From Desulfamplus sp. (GTDB lineage Bacteria; Desulfobacterota; Desulfobacteria; Desulfobacterales; Desulfobacteraceae): a stretch of 53,354 nt of DNA. The stretch covers positions 1-53,354 of the forward strand of contig JADFZJ010000028.1 of assembly GCA_015232555.1 (NCBI GenBank). Reading direction: 5' to 3'. A program made the translations under genes and the position numbers. Shown in pieces: positions 32,780-40,307 of this stretch (position 1 is the first letter of the stretch; every line of letters begins with the position of its first letter). The notes beneath the pieces are model-generated. The model saw nothing but the letters and a program-made list of their open reading frames with translations, ran no database searches and was not told the DNA's origin.

Positions 32780-35167
32780 ATGAAATCAGCGATTGAAAAT
32801 AACAAAAAAAATTTTATCCTTCACAATATTGTAAGGCTCAGAGAGATGATTCGCTATCTGCCGCCTGAAAAGCTCACGCTGTTTAAAATGATTCCATTTT
32901 TGATACATGTCAATTCGCCCGCTTTTCCTGGATATGTCAAGGCGATGGATAGCAAAGCAGCAATCACAAGTAGAGCTGTTAGAGGAGATAACTCCACAGA
33001 TCAAAATAGAGATTCTGATAGTATTTTTGGAGTATGGAATTTTGAGAATTCAGGCTTTGCAAAAGATATTGCAGAAAATAGCCATGAAGCTAAAGAACTT
33101 TTAAGCATAAAATGCCATAATCCAGCAGTTCAGGCTATCTATCATATTGGGAGTCTTGGGACATTTACCCAATCTGCAAAGTCTGATTTTGACTTCTGGG
33201 TGGTCATCGAAAAGCCATATTTTCAGGAATCAGGCAATGATTTACTCCATAAGAACACGATCAATAACGTTCAGCTTGACAGCTATCTTATGAATAATGA
33301 CATGGAGAACAGCAATTTTATCAATATGCTCCATGAAAAATTGAGCCTTATCACAACTTACAGCAGAAAAGAGTTCTCTCAAGAGGTGACCTTTTTTGTC
33401 CACTATGCCCACAATCTAAGAGAAAATATTTTTGACAATCCAGATGATGAAGATTCTGTTGCTGTTCCTGAGCTTCTCCTGAAAGAGGAATTTTATCGAA
33501 CATTCATAATGGTTGCAGGTAAAATTCCTCTTTGGGCTGTACAGCCTTTTGGTCTTTCTGATGCAGAACTTGCTCAATGGAAACAAGAAGCTATTGCTTA
33601 TGGAGGATTTATTGATCTTGGCACTTTTGACTCAATGCCGATTGAAGAGGTTCAGCGTGGGCTTTTGTGGCAGATATGCAAAGCACCGTATGATCCTGTA
33701 AAGTCTGTTATTAAGGCTTCAATAACAGCAAGTTACAATGTGAATAAATACAATCTAAACAGGGCAGAAAGTATTAAAAATTCAGATCATAAACGGGTAA
33801 ATCCAATACTTTTATGTGACATGGTAAAACAGCGTTTTGGAGAGTCTATAATTGATGATTATGCAGCAGACCCTTATATTATAGCATTTGAGAGAATTAT
33901 TAAGTTTTATACAGAGCTTGGAGATCAAAGGGCACTCTCCCAGATTAAAGCAGCCATATTTTTTAGACTGTGCGGATTTCCATTAGTCACCCTTCCCCCA
34001 AAAGATTCTCCAAAACGGAAGGTTTTAGACCGTTATGTCAGACAATGGCAGTTAAGCCGAACACGTTTAAAAAAACTCCTTGAATATCAAATCTGGCCAG
34101 AACCTGAAAAGACTCTGTTTGATCATACCATGATTGAGAGGCTCTCTTCGCTGTACAAGGAATCTCTTGAACAAAAAACATTCCAGGAAAATGAAAAGAC
34201 AAGCCATGAAAAAAGCAGACAAATCATTCACGAAAAATCTGAAATAACCACATCCACTTCTATCTTGAATAAGAGAGAGGCTGATTTAACTATCCTCAAA
34301 AACAAAGTTAATAAAATCACCCTGAAAAAAAAAGATATACTGCCTAAATGTTCTACATATCTTCGGTTAAAACCCCAAACGAACATGACTCTTATTGCAA
34401 AAGCGTTTAATGAAAAAGGTAGATATTCAAGTGAATTTTTATTATTCTCTACTGTTCAGAATAGCCAATCTCAAACTACTCAGTCTCGGAGCAGCCAAAT
34501 TCAGACAAGTCAGCCCCAGAGCGATACCACAAAAAAAAGATATAACCTCCTCTACTCTGCCCGATATTTTATGGAAGTTATCGGCTGGAGCATGTACAAT
34601 CATCTTTATATCAGGGGAACAACTAATCTTGAGATGAGAGTGCCGTTCAAGTTGTATGGCAGTCTTGAAAAAATTTCAGACTGCGATGAAATCTACCTTG
34701 CACTGCAACCATGGATGCCGCTTTCTGATGAACCGTTTTTGTCCAAACCAGTCTGGGAAAAAGTTGTAGTGCTGCTGTTTGTTGATAACTCCAAAGAGAT
34801 GACCCAAGATAAAAATATGGAGTCAATAGATATACTTGAACAATCAATCAACTACAACATGTTCCAACAATTCCAGAAAGCTGAATTTCTTATCAGAAAC
34901 TCATGGGGAGAGATCTTTTTTCAAGTTCTAAACCTTGAGCAGGTTGAGAATCCAGAAGAAAGATGTTATCAGACCGCAATGAAAATTCTTGAATACCATG
35001 AAAAAGAGTCCAATTACTCAATTTTTCTTATGGCATCAAAGCCTGTTGTCAAATTGATTCAAAAAATCAAAACCATTGTTGAAGATACCAAAATTCTTCA
35101 ATATAGTTCTGAAAAAAATTCTGATATAAAAACAACCCAGAGGAGGCCATATCTCGATGTCATCTGA
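32780..35167 (+). CDS. Class I adenylate cyclase-type protein
   Basis: A 795-aa protein resembling the enterobacterial CyaA (class I) adenylate cyclases, which have about 850 aa. The nucleotidyltransferase signature is visible at about residues 120-145: IYHIGSLGTFTQSAKSDFDFWVVIE, i.e. GSxG[S/T] followed by SDxDxW with the two metal-binding Asp. Further matches to class I cyclases are LYYTTFIMVAGK-like (FYRTFIMVAGKIPLWAV) and IEEVQRGLLWQICKAPYDPVKSVIKASI. The C-terminal half (about 445-795) is more divergent, with a Ser/Gln/Lys-rich linker (about 455-585) in place of a recognisable regulatory domain. Product would be cyclic AMP from ATP. The last 11 nt overlap the downstream TPR gene. A diverged repeat sits directly before the ATG, and no clear ribosome-binding site is seen. 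Confidence 0.8.
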   Translation: MKSAIENNKKNFILHNIVRLREMIRYLPPEKLTLFKMIPFLIHVNSPAFPGYVKAMDSKAAITSRAVRGDNSTDQNRDSDSIFGVWNFENSGFAKDIAENSHEAKELLSIKCHNPAVQAIYHIGSLGTFTQSAKSDFDFWVVIEKPYFQESGNDLLHKNTINNVQLDSYLMNNDMENSNFINMLHEKLSLITTYSRKEFSQEVTFFVHYAHNLRENIFDNPDDEDSVAVPELLLKEEFYRTFIMVAGKIPLWAVQPFGLSDAELAQWKQEAIAYGGFIDLGTFDSMPIEEVQRGLLWQICKAPYDPVKSVIKASITASYNVNKYNLNRAESIKNSDHKRVNPILLCDMVKQRFGESIIDDYAADPYIIAFERIIKFYTELGDQRALSQIKAAIFFRLCGFPLVTLPPKDSPKRKVLDRYVRQWQLSRTRLKKLLEYQIWPEPEKTLFDHTMIERLSSLYKESLEQKTFQENEKTSHEKSRQIIHEKSEITTSTSILNKREADLTILKNKVNKITLKKKDILPKCSTYLRLKPQTNMTLIAKAFNEKGRYSSEFLLFSTVQNSQSQTTQSRSSQIQTSQPQSDTTKKRYNLLYSARYFMEVIGWSMYNHLYIRGTTNLEMRVPFKLYGSLEKISDCDEIYLALQPWMPLSDEPFLSKPVWEKVVVLLFVDNSKEMTQDKNMESIDILEQSINYNMFQQFQKAEFLIRNSWGEIFFQVLNLEQVENPEERCYQTAMKILEYHEKESNYSIFLMASKPVVKLIQKIKTIVEDTKILQYSSEKNSDIKTTQRRPYLDVI

Positions 35168-36233
35168 ATTGTATGCTGCAATAGGATCTGATTCTTTAAA
35201 AGAAGAGCTTGGGAAAAATACGACATCAAAATCTCAAATACTCATTGTCAACGAAGAACCAAAAACATTGGCTGGATTGACAAAAGGTATCCAGAAACTT
35301 GGATTTTTAAATACAATATCTGTTCAGACAGATGAAAAAGCAGTTCTTGTTACAGGAAAAAAAGATATTGGCTGCATTATATGTTCCTATGAAACAAAAC
35401 ATATCAATGGTCTTAGCTTTTTGAGAATGATGCGGAAAAAAGATAAATATGCTGATACTCCATTTTTCCTCACTGATCCTGCGTTTACAGCCTTTAAAGT
35501 TTTAAAAGCTGGACATGCAGGTGTTACTGGACTTCTTGTAATGCCATGTACACTAAAAACTTTGGAAGAAAAGATAACAGCCAATATTGATAAACCAAAA
35601 GAGATAGTTGTAGGCAATGCAGAAAAACAGGTTGCCAAAGGGTCAAACCTTATTAATGACGGAAAGTATGATGAAGCCATAAATGAGTTCAAGTTTATGG
35701 TAAACCAGAAGGAGAATCCAGAATACTATTACAACATAGGTTATATAAAAAGTATTCAGGGAAAACACTCAGAAGCCATTGCAGCATTCAGAAAAGCTAC
35801 TCAGCTTGACCGCCTTTTTGCCAAAGCCTATGAAGAGATGGGCAGAGCATATCGAGCCTTGGGTCAGCATGATAAAGCTGATGAGTGTTTGGGGTATGCA
35901 GCCCAGATACACCTTGAAAGGGATAATGACGGTCATGCTGAGGAGATTTTAAACGAGATACTTCAGCTCGGGTCAGAGTCTCTTAACGTCTTCAATTCAC
36001 TTGGAGTTATCTACAGAAAACGGGGAGACCACCAGACAGCATTGACCCATTATAAAAAAGCATTAAAGATTCATCCTGATGAGCCAAATATCTACTACAA
36101 CATGGGAAGAATCCATTTGGACATGAAAGATACAGACAAGGCAAGAGAATTTTTTCAAAAAGCTGTGGAGGTAGACAGCAGCTTTAAAGAGGCTCGACAG
36201 GTTATAAAAGCCATTGATTTAGGTTTTATTTAA
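35157..36233 (+). CDS. Degenerate receiver plus TPR protein
   Basis: A 358-aa cytoplasmic protein overlapping the cyclase gene by 11 nt, with GAGGAGG as ribosome-binding site, so translation is coupled. Residues about 28-145 look like a CheY-type receiver fold (QILIVNEEPKTLAGL...IGCIICSYETKHINGLSFLRMMR) but the phospho-acceptor Asp position is Ser77, the acidic pair is NEE, and the Lys of the KP motif is missing (LLVMPCT). Residues about 155-350 are tetratricopeptide repeats: YYYNIGYIKSIQGKHSEAIAAFRKATQLD, AKAYEEMGRAYRALGQ, VFNSLGVIYRKRGDHQTALTHYKKALKIHP, IYYNMGRIHLDMKDTDKA. It is likely a phosphorylation-independent adaptor, perhaps controlling or scaffolding the cyclase. Confidence 0.82.
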   Translation: MSSELYAAIGSDSLKEELGKNTTSKSQILIVNEEPKTLAGLTKGIQKLGFLNTISVQTDEKAVLVTGKKDIGCIICSYETKHINGLSFLRMMRKKDKYADTPFFLTDPAFTAFKVLKAGHAGVTGLLVMPCTLKTLEEKITANIDKPKEIVVGNAEKQVAKGSNLINDGKYDEAINEFKFMVNQKENPEYYYNIGYIKSIQGKHSEAIAAFRKATQLDRLFAKAYEEMGRAYRALGQHDKADECLGYAAQIHLERDNDGHAEEILNEILQLGSESLNVFNSLGVIYRKRGDHQTALTHYKKALKIHPDEPNIYYNMGRIHLDMKDTDKAREFFQKAVEVDSSFKEARQVIKAIDLGFI

Positions 36234-36235
36234 TT

Positions 36236-36284
36236 CATTAAGGAAGTTCAATCCAACAATAATTGCAGTGAAGTTGCTTATGTT
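36236..36284 (+). repeat. Dispersed ~45-bp intergenic repeat, copy C
   Basis: TTAAGGAAGTTCAATCC...AATTGCAGTGAAGTTGCTTATGTTC, between two convergent genes. It starts 3 nt after the TPR gene stop and ends 3 nt before the end of the methyltransferase gene. Confidence 0.65.
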
Positions 36285-36287
36285 CTT

Positions 36288-36905
36288 TTAGATTTTGTAA
36301 AGCACACCAAGAGTATCTGTCATTTCAAGCGGTTTATAGAGTCCTGATTCAAGAGCCGTTTCATAGACCTGACGAGGAGCTTGGCCTCCTTTTGAGGGAT
36401 CCATAAAAATATCGTGAATAACAAGAAACCCGCTTTTTATAATGTGTTTTGACCATATAGTGTAGTCGTTCATGGCAGCAGCAAACGAATGACCACCGTC
36501 AATAAAGAGCATGGCAACTGGAGTTGACCACATTTTGCCTGCAACTTCCGAAGAAGCCACAATCGGCACCACATTCTCAATAAGCCCTGTTCTTTCAAGA
36601 GTATTCCAGAAAAATCTGAATGTGTTTATACGTTTAAGTTTAAGGTCGTAAAGCTCGGGATCAAAATACTCTTCTCCTGGCTGCTGCTCTTCTGAACCTG
36701 TGTGGTGATCTACAGAATAGAGTATGCTGTTATTCTGTTTGCACGCAGTTCCTATAAAATAGGCAGATTTTCCGCAATAACTGCCAATCTCTACACATGG
36801 TCCAAGTTTTGAGGCTTCAAGTGCAACATTGTGAAGACGAATAGCCTCATTATCTGCCATAAAACCCTTAATGGTATTGCTCAATGCAAAATCAATATTT
36901 GTCAT
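36288..36905 (-). CDS. Class I SAM-dependent methyltransferase
   Basis: A 205-aa Rossmann-fold methyltransferase of the Methyltransf_24 type found with glycan and natural-product genes. The SAM-binding motif I is GPCVEIGSYCGKSAYFIG (about 32-49), the acidic residue ending strand 2 is in LYSVDHHTG, and VAMLFIDGGHSFAAAMNDY (about 130-148) is the family hallmark with D and H that may bind a metal. The rest (IIKSGFLVIHDIFMDPSKGG) fits strand 5 and the following helix. Substrate unknown. It is the first of several minus-strand modification genes, separated by a plus-strand HAD phosphatase. Confidence 0.88.
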   Translation of the reverse strand: MTNIDFALSNTIKGFMADNEAIRLHNVALEASKLGPCVEIGSYCGKSAYFIGTACKQNNSILYSVDHHTGSEEQQPGEEYFDPELYDLKLKRINTFRFFWNTLERTGLIENVVPIVASSEVAGKMWSTPVAMLFIDGGHSFAAAMNDYTIWSKHIIKSGFLVIHDIFMDPSKGGQAPRQVYETALESGLYKPLEMTDTLGVLYKI

Positions 36906-37058
36906 TTTTTATTAAGTACTCCAACTGTTCTAACAGCTTAAAAATTTATAAGTTTTAGCAGACTGATTTAAAAAAACATTCATATAACTCTGTTTATCAA
37001 AATCTCAATTAATAATAAACTATTAAAGACAGGATGTAAGTTAAGAAAGGCAAGATTA

Positions 37059-37901
37059 ATGGAACTCTTAAATATCAGAGCAGTTGTATGCGATCTTGAT
37101 GGGACACTACTTCATAGTCCGCAAGAAGCAATTAAAGTGCCGGGCAGAACCCGTGCAAGTTTTTTTTCAGCAGATGCTTCTATACTTCTTGAAAAGATAA
37201 GCAAGATATTTCCTGTAGTTATTGCAACCGGCAGAAATTCAAATAGTGTTTATAAACTTGTAAGCCAGCTTCCTGATGTTAGATTCATCGGTTTTGTTCT
37301 TGAGAACGGTTTTGTGGTTAAACATGCAATTGATAATATCCTAACCGCTGAAAGCAAAACTGCAAACCATAATGATAATATTCATTTGCATTACAAGACT
37401 ATCAATAATCCTGAGCGTGAAATAAAGGAGGATTGGAATAAGATTGCAGCACTTTTTCCAGATTGGGAGAGACTGCTGTTTTATGAAAACTGTGCGGGGT
37501 TTATTTTTGATCTTAGTCAGAATGAGATTTATAAAATGGCAATTGATGCAAGGCTTAAACATGCTCAGAGGGTCTTAGCTGAGAATGGATACAGCTATCC
37601 TGTTTATAAAGAAAAAAGGAAGATTTTTATCTATCCTGGTCATGTTGATAAGATGAGAGGTCTTGAGCTTCTTGGTGTTCATCCATATATAGCAATAGGG
37701 GACGGAGAAAATGATCTCCAGATGATGCAGCAAAGCACTATAGCTGTGAGCTTGGATTCAGGTGCATCTGAATTAAAAGAGATTGTGATGCAGAAAAATG
37801 GATTTTGGTCTATGAAAAGAGAGCATGAAGCAGCTTGTGAAATGCTTGAGTTTGCATACAATTTAGTTTTAAAAACCTCAGCTTCGAGGCAATCTCTGTA
37901 A
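37059..37901 (+). CDS. HAD-superfamily (IIB/Cof-type) sugar-phosphatase-like hydrolase
   Basis: A 280-aa cytoplasmic HAD hydrolase. Motif I is VVCDLDGTLLHSP (nucleophile Asp12, acid Asp14), motif II is VVIATGRNSNS, motif III Lys is probably in KMRGLELLGV, and motif IV is IAIGDGENDLQMMQQSTIAVSLDSG. The cap insertion between motifs II and III (about 85-195) is of the C2B type, as in sucrose-phosphate and mannosyl-3-phosphoglycerate phosphatases. The order and length suit dephosphorylation of a phosphosugar, consistent with neighbouring acyl- and methyl-transferase genes. The exact substrate cannot be read. Confidence 0.85.
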   Translation: MELLNIRAVVCDLDGTLLHSPQEAIKVPGRTRASFFSADASILLEKISKIFPVVIATGRNSNSVYKLVSQLPDVRFIGFVLENGFVVKHAIDNILTAESKTANHNDNIHLHYKTINNPEREIKEDWNKIAALFPDWERLLFYENCAGFIFDLSQNEIYKMAIDARLKHAQRVLAENGYSYPVYKEKRKIFIYPGHVDKMRGLELLGVHPYIAIGDGENDLQMMQQSTIAVSLDSGASELKEIVMQKNGFWSMKREHEAACEMLEFAYNLVLKTSASRQSL

Positions 37902-37995
37902 ATCGGGATTCGCCTGATAAATCAATTGAAATCCTGCAAAACTTAGGATTCATCCCTTGATTTTATTGAATGGAAATTGAGTTTTATAGGGAGTT

Positions 37996-38718
37996 CTAAT
38001 CTTTATTCATGGGCATTACAAGATTACGAATCCACCCGATTAAAGTATTATCTTTTAGCAGCTCACGCTCATGAATATCAAGGTTTGTGTTGATAAGATC
38101 GATATCTCCGAATCTGTCCTTACGGGTAGTTATTTTTCGGGCAGGATCAAGATTTTTTACCACTCGTGCAGGGTTGCCCACTGCAATTGAGTTGGCAGGA
38201 ATATCATTTGACACTACTGCCCCTGCTCCAACAATGCTGTTCTCTCCAATTGTAACCCCTTTGCATATAATAGCACTGTCGCCTATCCAGACATTGTTTT
38301 CAAGTTTTACAGGGTATGCTGTATCAGGAGGCAGGCTTCTGTCATAAATTCCGTGCCAGTCTGAGTCTGTGATATAGGCACTGCTTGCAATCATGCAGTT
38401 ATCACCAATTGTTATATCCTGTGCAGCACTGATTCTCACACCAGGAGAGATAAGCACATGATCTCCAATATGTATACCCGGAATATCTTTTTTAGATGAC
38501 CAGACTGTAAGGCGGGTACGTTTATCAGACGATGCAAGAAGAGTTATGTTCTCTCCAATGGTAACTGGACCTCCAAAGACCTCAATATACCAAGGTTTTA
38601 CTATATATGAATTCTTTCCAAGCCCATCAAGTTGAGGTTTTAGAAAATGGTCAACATAGAGCTTCAGAAGTTTAAACCAGATTTTTTTGATAAAGTATGG
38701 GCGGTGGTCTCTTCTCAT
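37996..38718 (-). CDS. Hexapeptide-repeat (left-handed beta-helix) acyltransferase
   Basis: A 240-aa soluble transferase with LbH repeats from about 60 to 195: PVTIGENITLLASS, GIHIGDHVLISPGVRISAAQDITIGDNCMIASSAYITDSDWHG, NNVWIGDSAIICKGVTIGENSIVGAGAVVSNDIPANSIAVGNPARVVK. The DSDWHG and final AVGNPARV blocks are typical of acetyltransferases of the LacA/NodL/WbbJ group that use acetyl-CoA. The probable acceptor is a sugar or lipid-linked glycan. The ribosome-binding site is GGAGAG. It lies 95 bp downstream of the alpha/alpha-toroid gene on the same strand, and both are likely in one transcript. Confidence 0.9.
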   Translation of the reverse strand: MRRDHRPYFIKKIWFKLLKLYVDHFLKPQLDGLGKNSYIVKPWYIEVFGGPVTIGENITLLASSDKRTRLTVWSSKKDIPGIHIGDHVLISPGVRISAAQDITIGDNCMIASSAYITDSDWHGIYDRSLPPDTAYPVKLENNVWIGDSAIICKGVTIGENSIVGAGAVVSNDIPANSIAVGNPARVVKNLDPARKITTRKDRFGDIDLINTNLDIHERELLKDNTLIGWIRNLVMPMNKD

Positions 38719-38813
38719 TTTTTTTTACTCTCCGTGATTACGATATTTTTCATAACGTCCATGTCCTGACATGCACAATGAAAAATGAAATTCAGTAATA
38801 TTAAAGCATCGTT

Positions 38814-39917
38814 CTACTTTGTAAAACCCTTGAACCTGAATCCATCCCATGAGTCGTGGCTGAAAAGAGTTGATGCAAATGTCAGTCCATAAAGTGCATC
38901 TGCTGCCATTAAAACCACAGCATTAGTCCATGAAATTTTCTCTTCTGGCCAGATGACCATATCAGGGAATGTGTAACCACACCAGAATGTTCCGTCCTCG
39001 TAGGTTCTCTCTTGTATCCATGAAAAGACAATTCGTGCAAGCTTGGTGTTGCCCATAGCAGCTAACGCAATTACAAATTCTGATGTCTCTGCCATTGTTA
39101 CCCATGGGCGGTCAGATACGCAGCGGACACCTTGCCCTTCAACAACATATTTTTTCCAATATTTTTCAACTCTTTTAAGGGCTGCATCTCCTGTTAAGGC
39201 TCCCGAAAGAACAGGATAGAACCAATACATGGAATATCTTGATTTGCTTATATTGTATATATGGATGTTATCCCTTATCGTGCTGCCAAGTTTTTCAAAT
39301 GCTGTTTCCCAGTGAGGCATTTTTATGTCAAGAAGGTGAGCTATGGAGAGTGCACATTTAAGACTCATATAGATTGAGCTTGAACCAGTAAGAAGTGCCA
39401 TAGGATCAGTATTGCCTTCAGGGCTTTTTGCCCAGTAAATCTCTCCCCGCTCTGTCTGAAGGCTTAACGCAAAATCAATGCCTCTATGAACAGATGTCCA
39501 CATTTTTCTTAAAAAAGCCTCTGATTCTTCATTTAGCTTATTGTGTTTGCTGTCTTTGTTTTTTAAATCTTGACTGCTCCACCTGACAAGCCATGTATGA
39601 AATACGCCGACAGCAATATAGGCAGACATGTTTGTCTCCATAGTTCTATCTTGAGGCTCACCATTTATATAAGATGAGAACCATGAGCCATTCGGATTTT
39701 GATTATCTATAAGCCACTCAAACGTTTGTTCAGACTCTTTGAAAAAGCCTCCGATGTTTAAACCCATTGCAGATTCAACTAAATCCCATGGGTCAGTCTT
39801 TCCGCCTTCATGCCATGGGATATCTCCTGACGGTTTTTGAAGGTCAGCGATCATGCCTGCTAACGAATCAATATTCAGTGCAGGGGAATGTTTAAGCTCA
39901 AGGTTTTTCATCTCCAT
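38814..39917 (-). CDS. Alpha/alpha-toroid protein (prenyltransferase/terpene-cyclase-like fold)
   Basis: A 367-aa soluble protein whose repeats have the look of the (alpha/alpha)6 toroid shared by prenyltransferase/squalene-oxidase repeats and some glycosidases: GDIPWHEGGKTDPWDLVESAMGL, FEWLIDNQNPNGSWFSSY, GIDFALSLQTERGEIYWA, SWIQERTYEDGTFWCGY. Each has the QxxxGxW-type turn (QNPNGSW, QTERGEIYW, YEDGTFW). Proteins like this in Desulfobacterota are annotated as phenyl-/prenyl-transferase-domain proteins; the catalytic activity is not established. The start is an ATG with AAGGAGAG 8 nt upstream. It lies in a cluster with acyl- and methyl-transferases and a HAD phosphatase, suggesting glycan or lipid tailoring. 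Confidence 0.7.
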   Translation of the reverse strand: MEMKNLELKHSPALNIDSLAGMIADLQKPSGDIPWHEGGKTDPWDLVESAMGLNIGGFFKESEQTFEWLIDNQNPNGSWFSSYINGEPQDRTMETNMSAYIAVGVFHTWLVRWSSQDLKNKDSKHNKLNEESEAFLRKMWTSVHRGIDFALSLQTERGEIYWAKSPEGNTDPMALLTGSSSIYMSLKCALSIAHLLDIKMPHWETAFEKLGSTIRDNIHIYNISKSRYSMYWFYPVLSGALTGDAALKRVEKYWKKYVVEGQGVRCVSDRPWVTMAETSEFVIALAAMGNTKLARIVFSWIQERTYEDGTFWCGYTFPDMVIWPEEKISWTNAVVLMAADALYGLTFASTLFSHDSWDGFRFKGFTK

Positions 39918-40216
39918 TAAAATACTCTCCTTGTTATTGATCTCTTTGTTAAATGGTGTAATTTAGCTTTTTATCAGAAGAGAAGGGCAATGGCAAGGTG
40001 GCTATTCATAAAAAGACCAATATTATGAATATTAATTCATTAGTAATAGCATTTTTAAAAGATGGAAATATATAAATTATAGATAAATTAAAACTCAATT
40101 TATTAGAATCAAAAAATACTAATAGAATAATAATTCTATTTTAAAAGTTTGAAATCAATAAAAATTCTAATTTTAAAATGGTGATAAAATCTTTTAAGAA
40201 ATACTTTAAAAAATAC
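39918..40216. other. AT-rich divergent intergenic region
   Basis: About 300 bp without a gene. Very AT-rich between 40010 and 40200, with a small palindrome AATAGAAT-AATA-ATTCTATT at 40121-40140. The right end leads into the fadN promoter and operator. The promoter for the minus-strand toroid gene should also lie here, but I see no convincing boxes. Confidence 0.5.
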
Positions 40217-40264
40217 TTGACATACCTCCATCTATTCTGTTATTCAGAAATGAATACTCATTCA
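40217..40264 (+). promoter_or_regulatory. fadN promoter with FadR-like operator
   Basis: TTGACA (40217-40222), then at 17-18 bp TTATTC/TATTCA as a -10. Overlapping the expected start point is GAAATGAATACTCATTCA (40247-40264), an AATGA...TCATT dyad. It fits the Bacillus FadR (TetR-family) consensus TGAATGANTANTCATTCA at all but two of the specified positions. The genes controlled, fadN and fadA, correspond to the FadR-regulated fadNA genes of Bacillus. A repressor released by long-chain acyl-CoA is inferred. Confidence 0.6.
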
Positions 40265-40307
40265 CAGTTAATGAAAGGTATTATTAATTTATATACAGGA
40301 GGTCGTC

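Noticed and set aside
37921-37975. Imperfect hairpin (ATCCT...AGGAT with AATCAA...TTGATT) between the convergent HAD and acyltransferase genes
   Set aside because: Stems are interrupted and there is no T tract on either side. It may help termination but is too weak to call.
40010-40210. Very AT-rich stretch that could be an origin or a nucleoid-protein site
   Set aside because: There are no DnaA-box clusters or iterons; low complexity near a promoter is a sufficient explanation.
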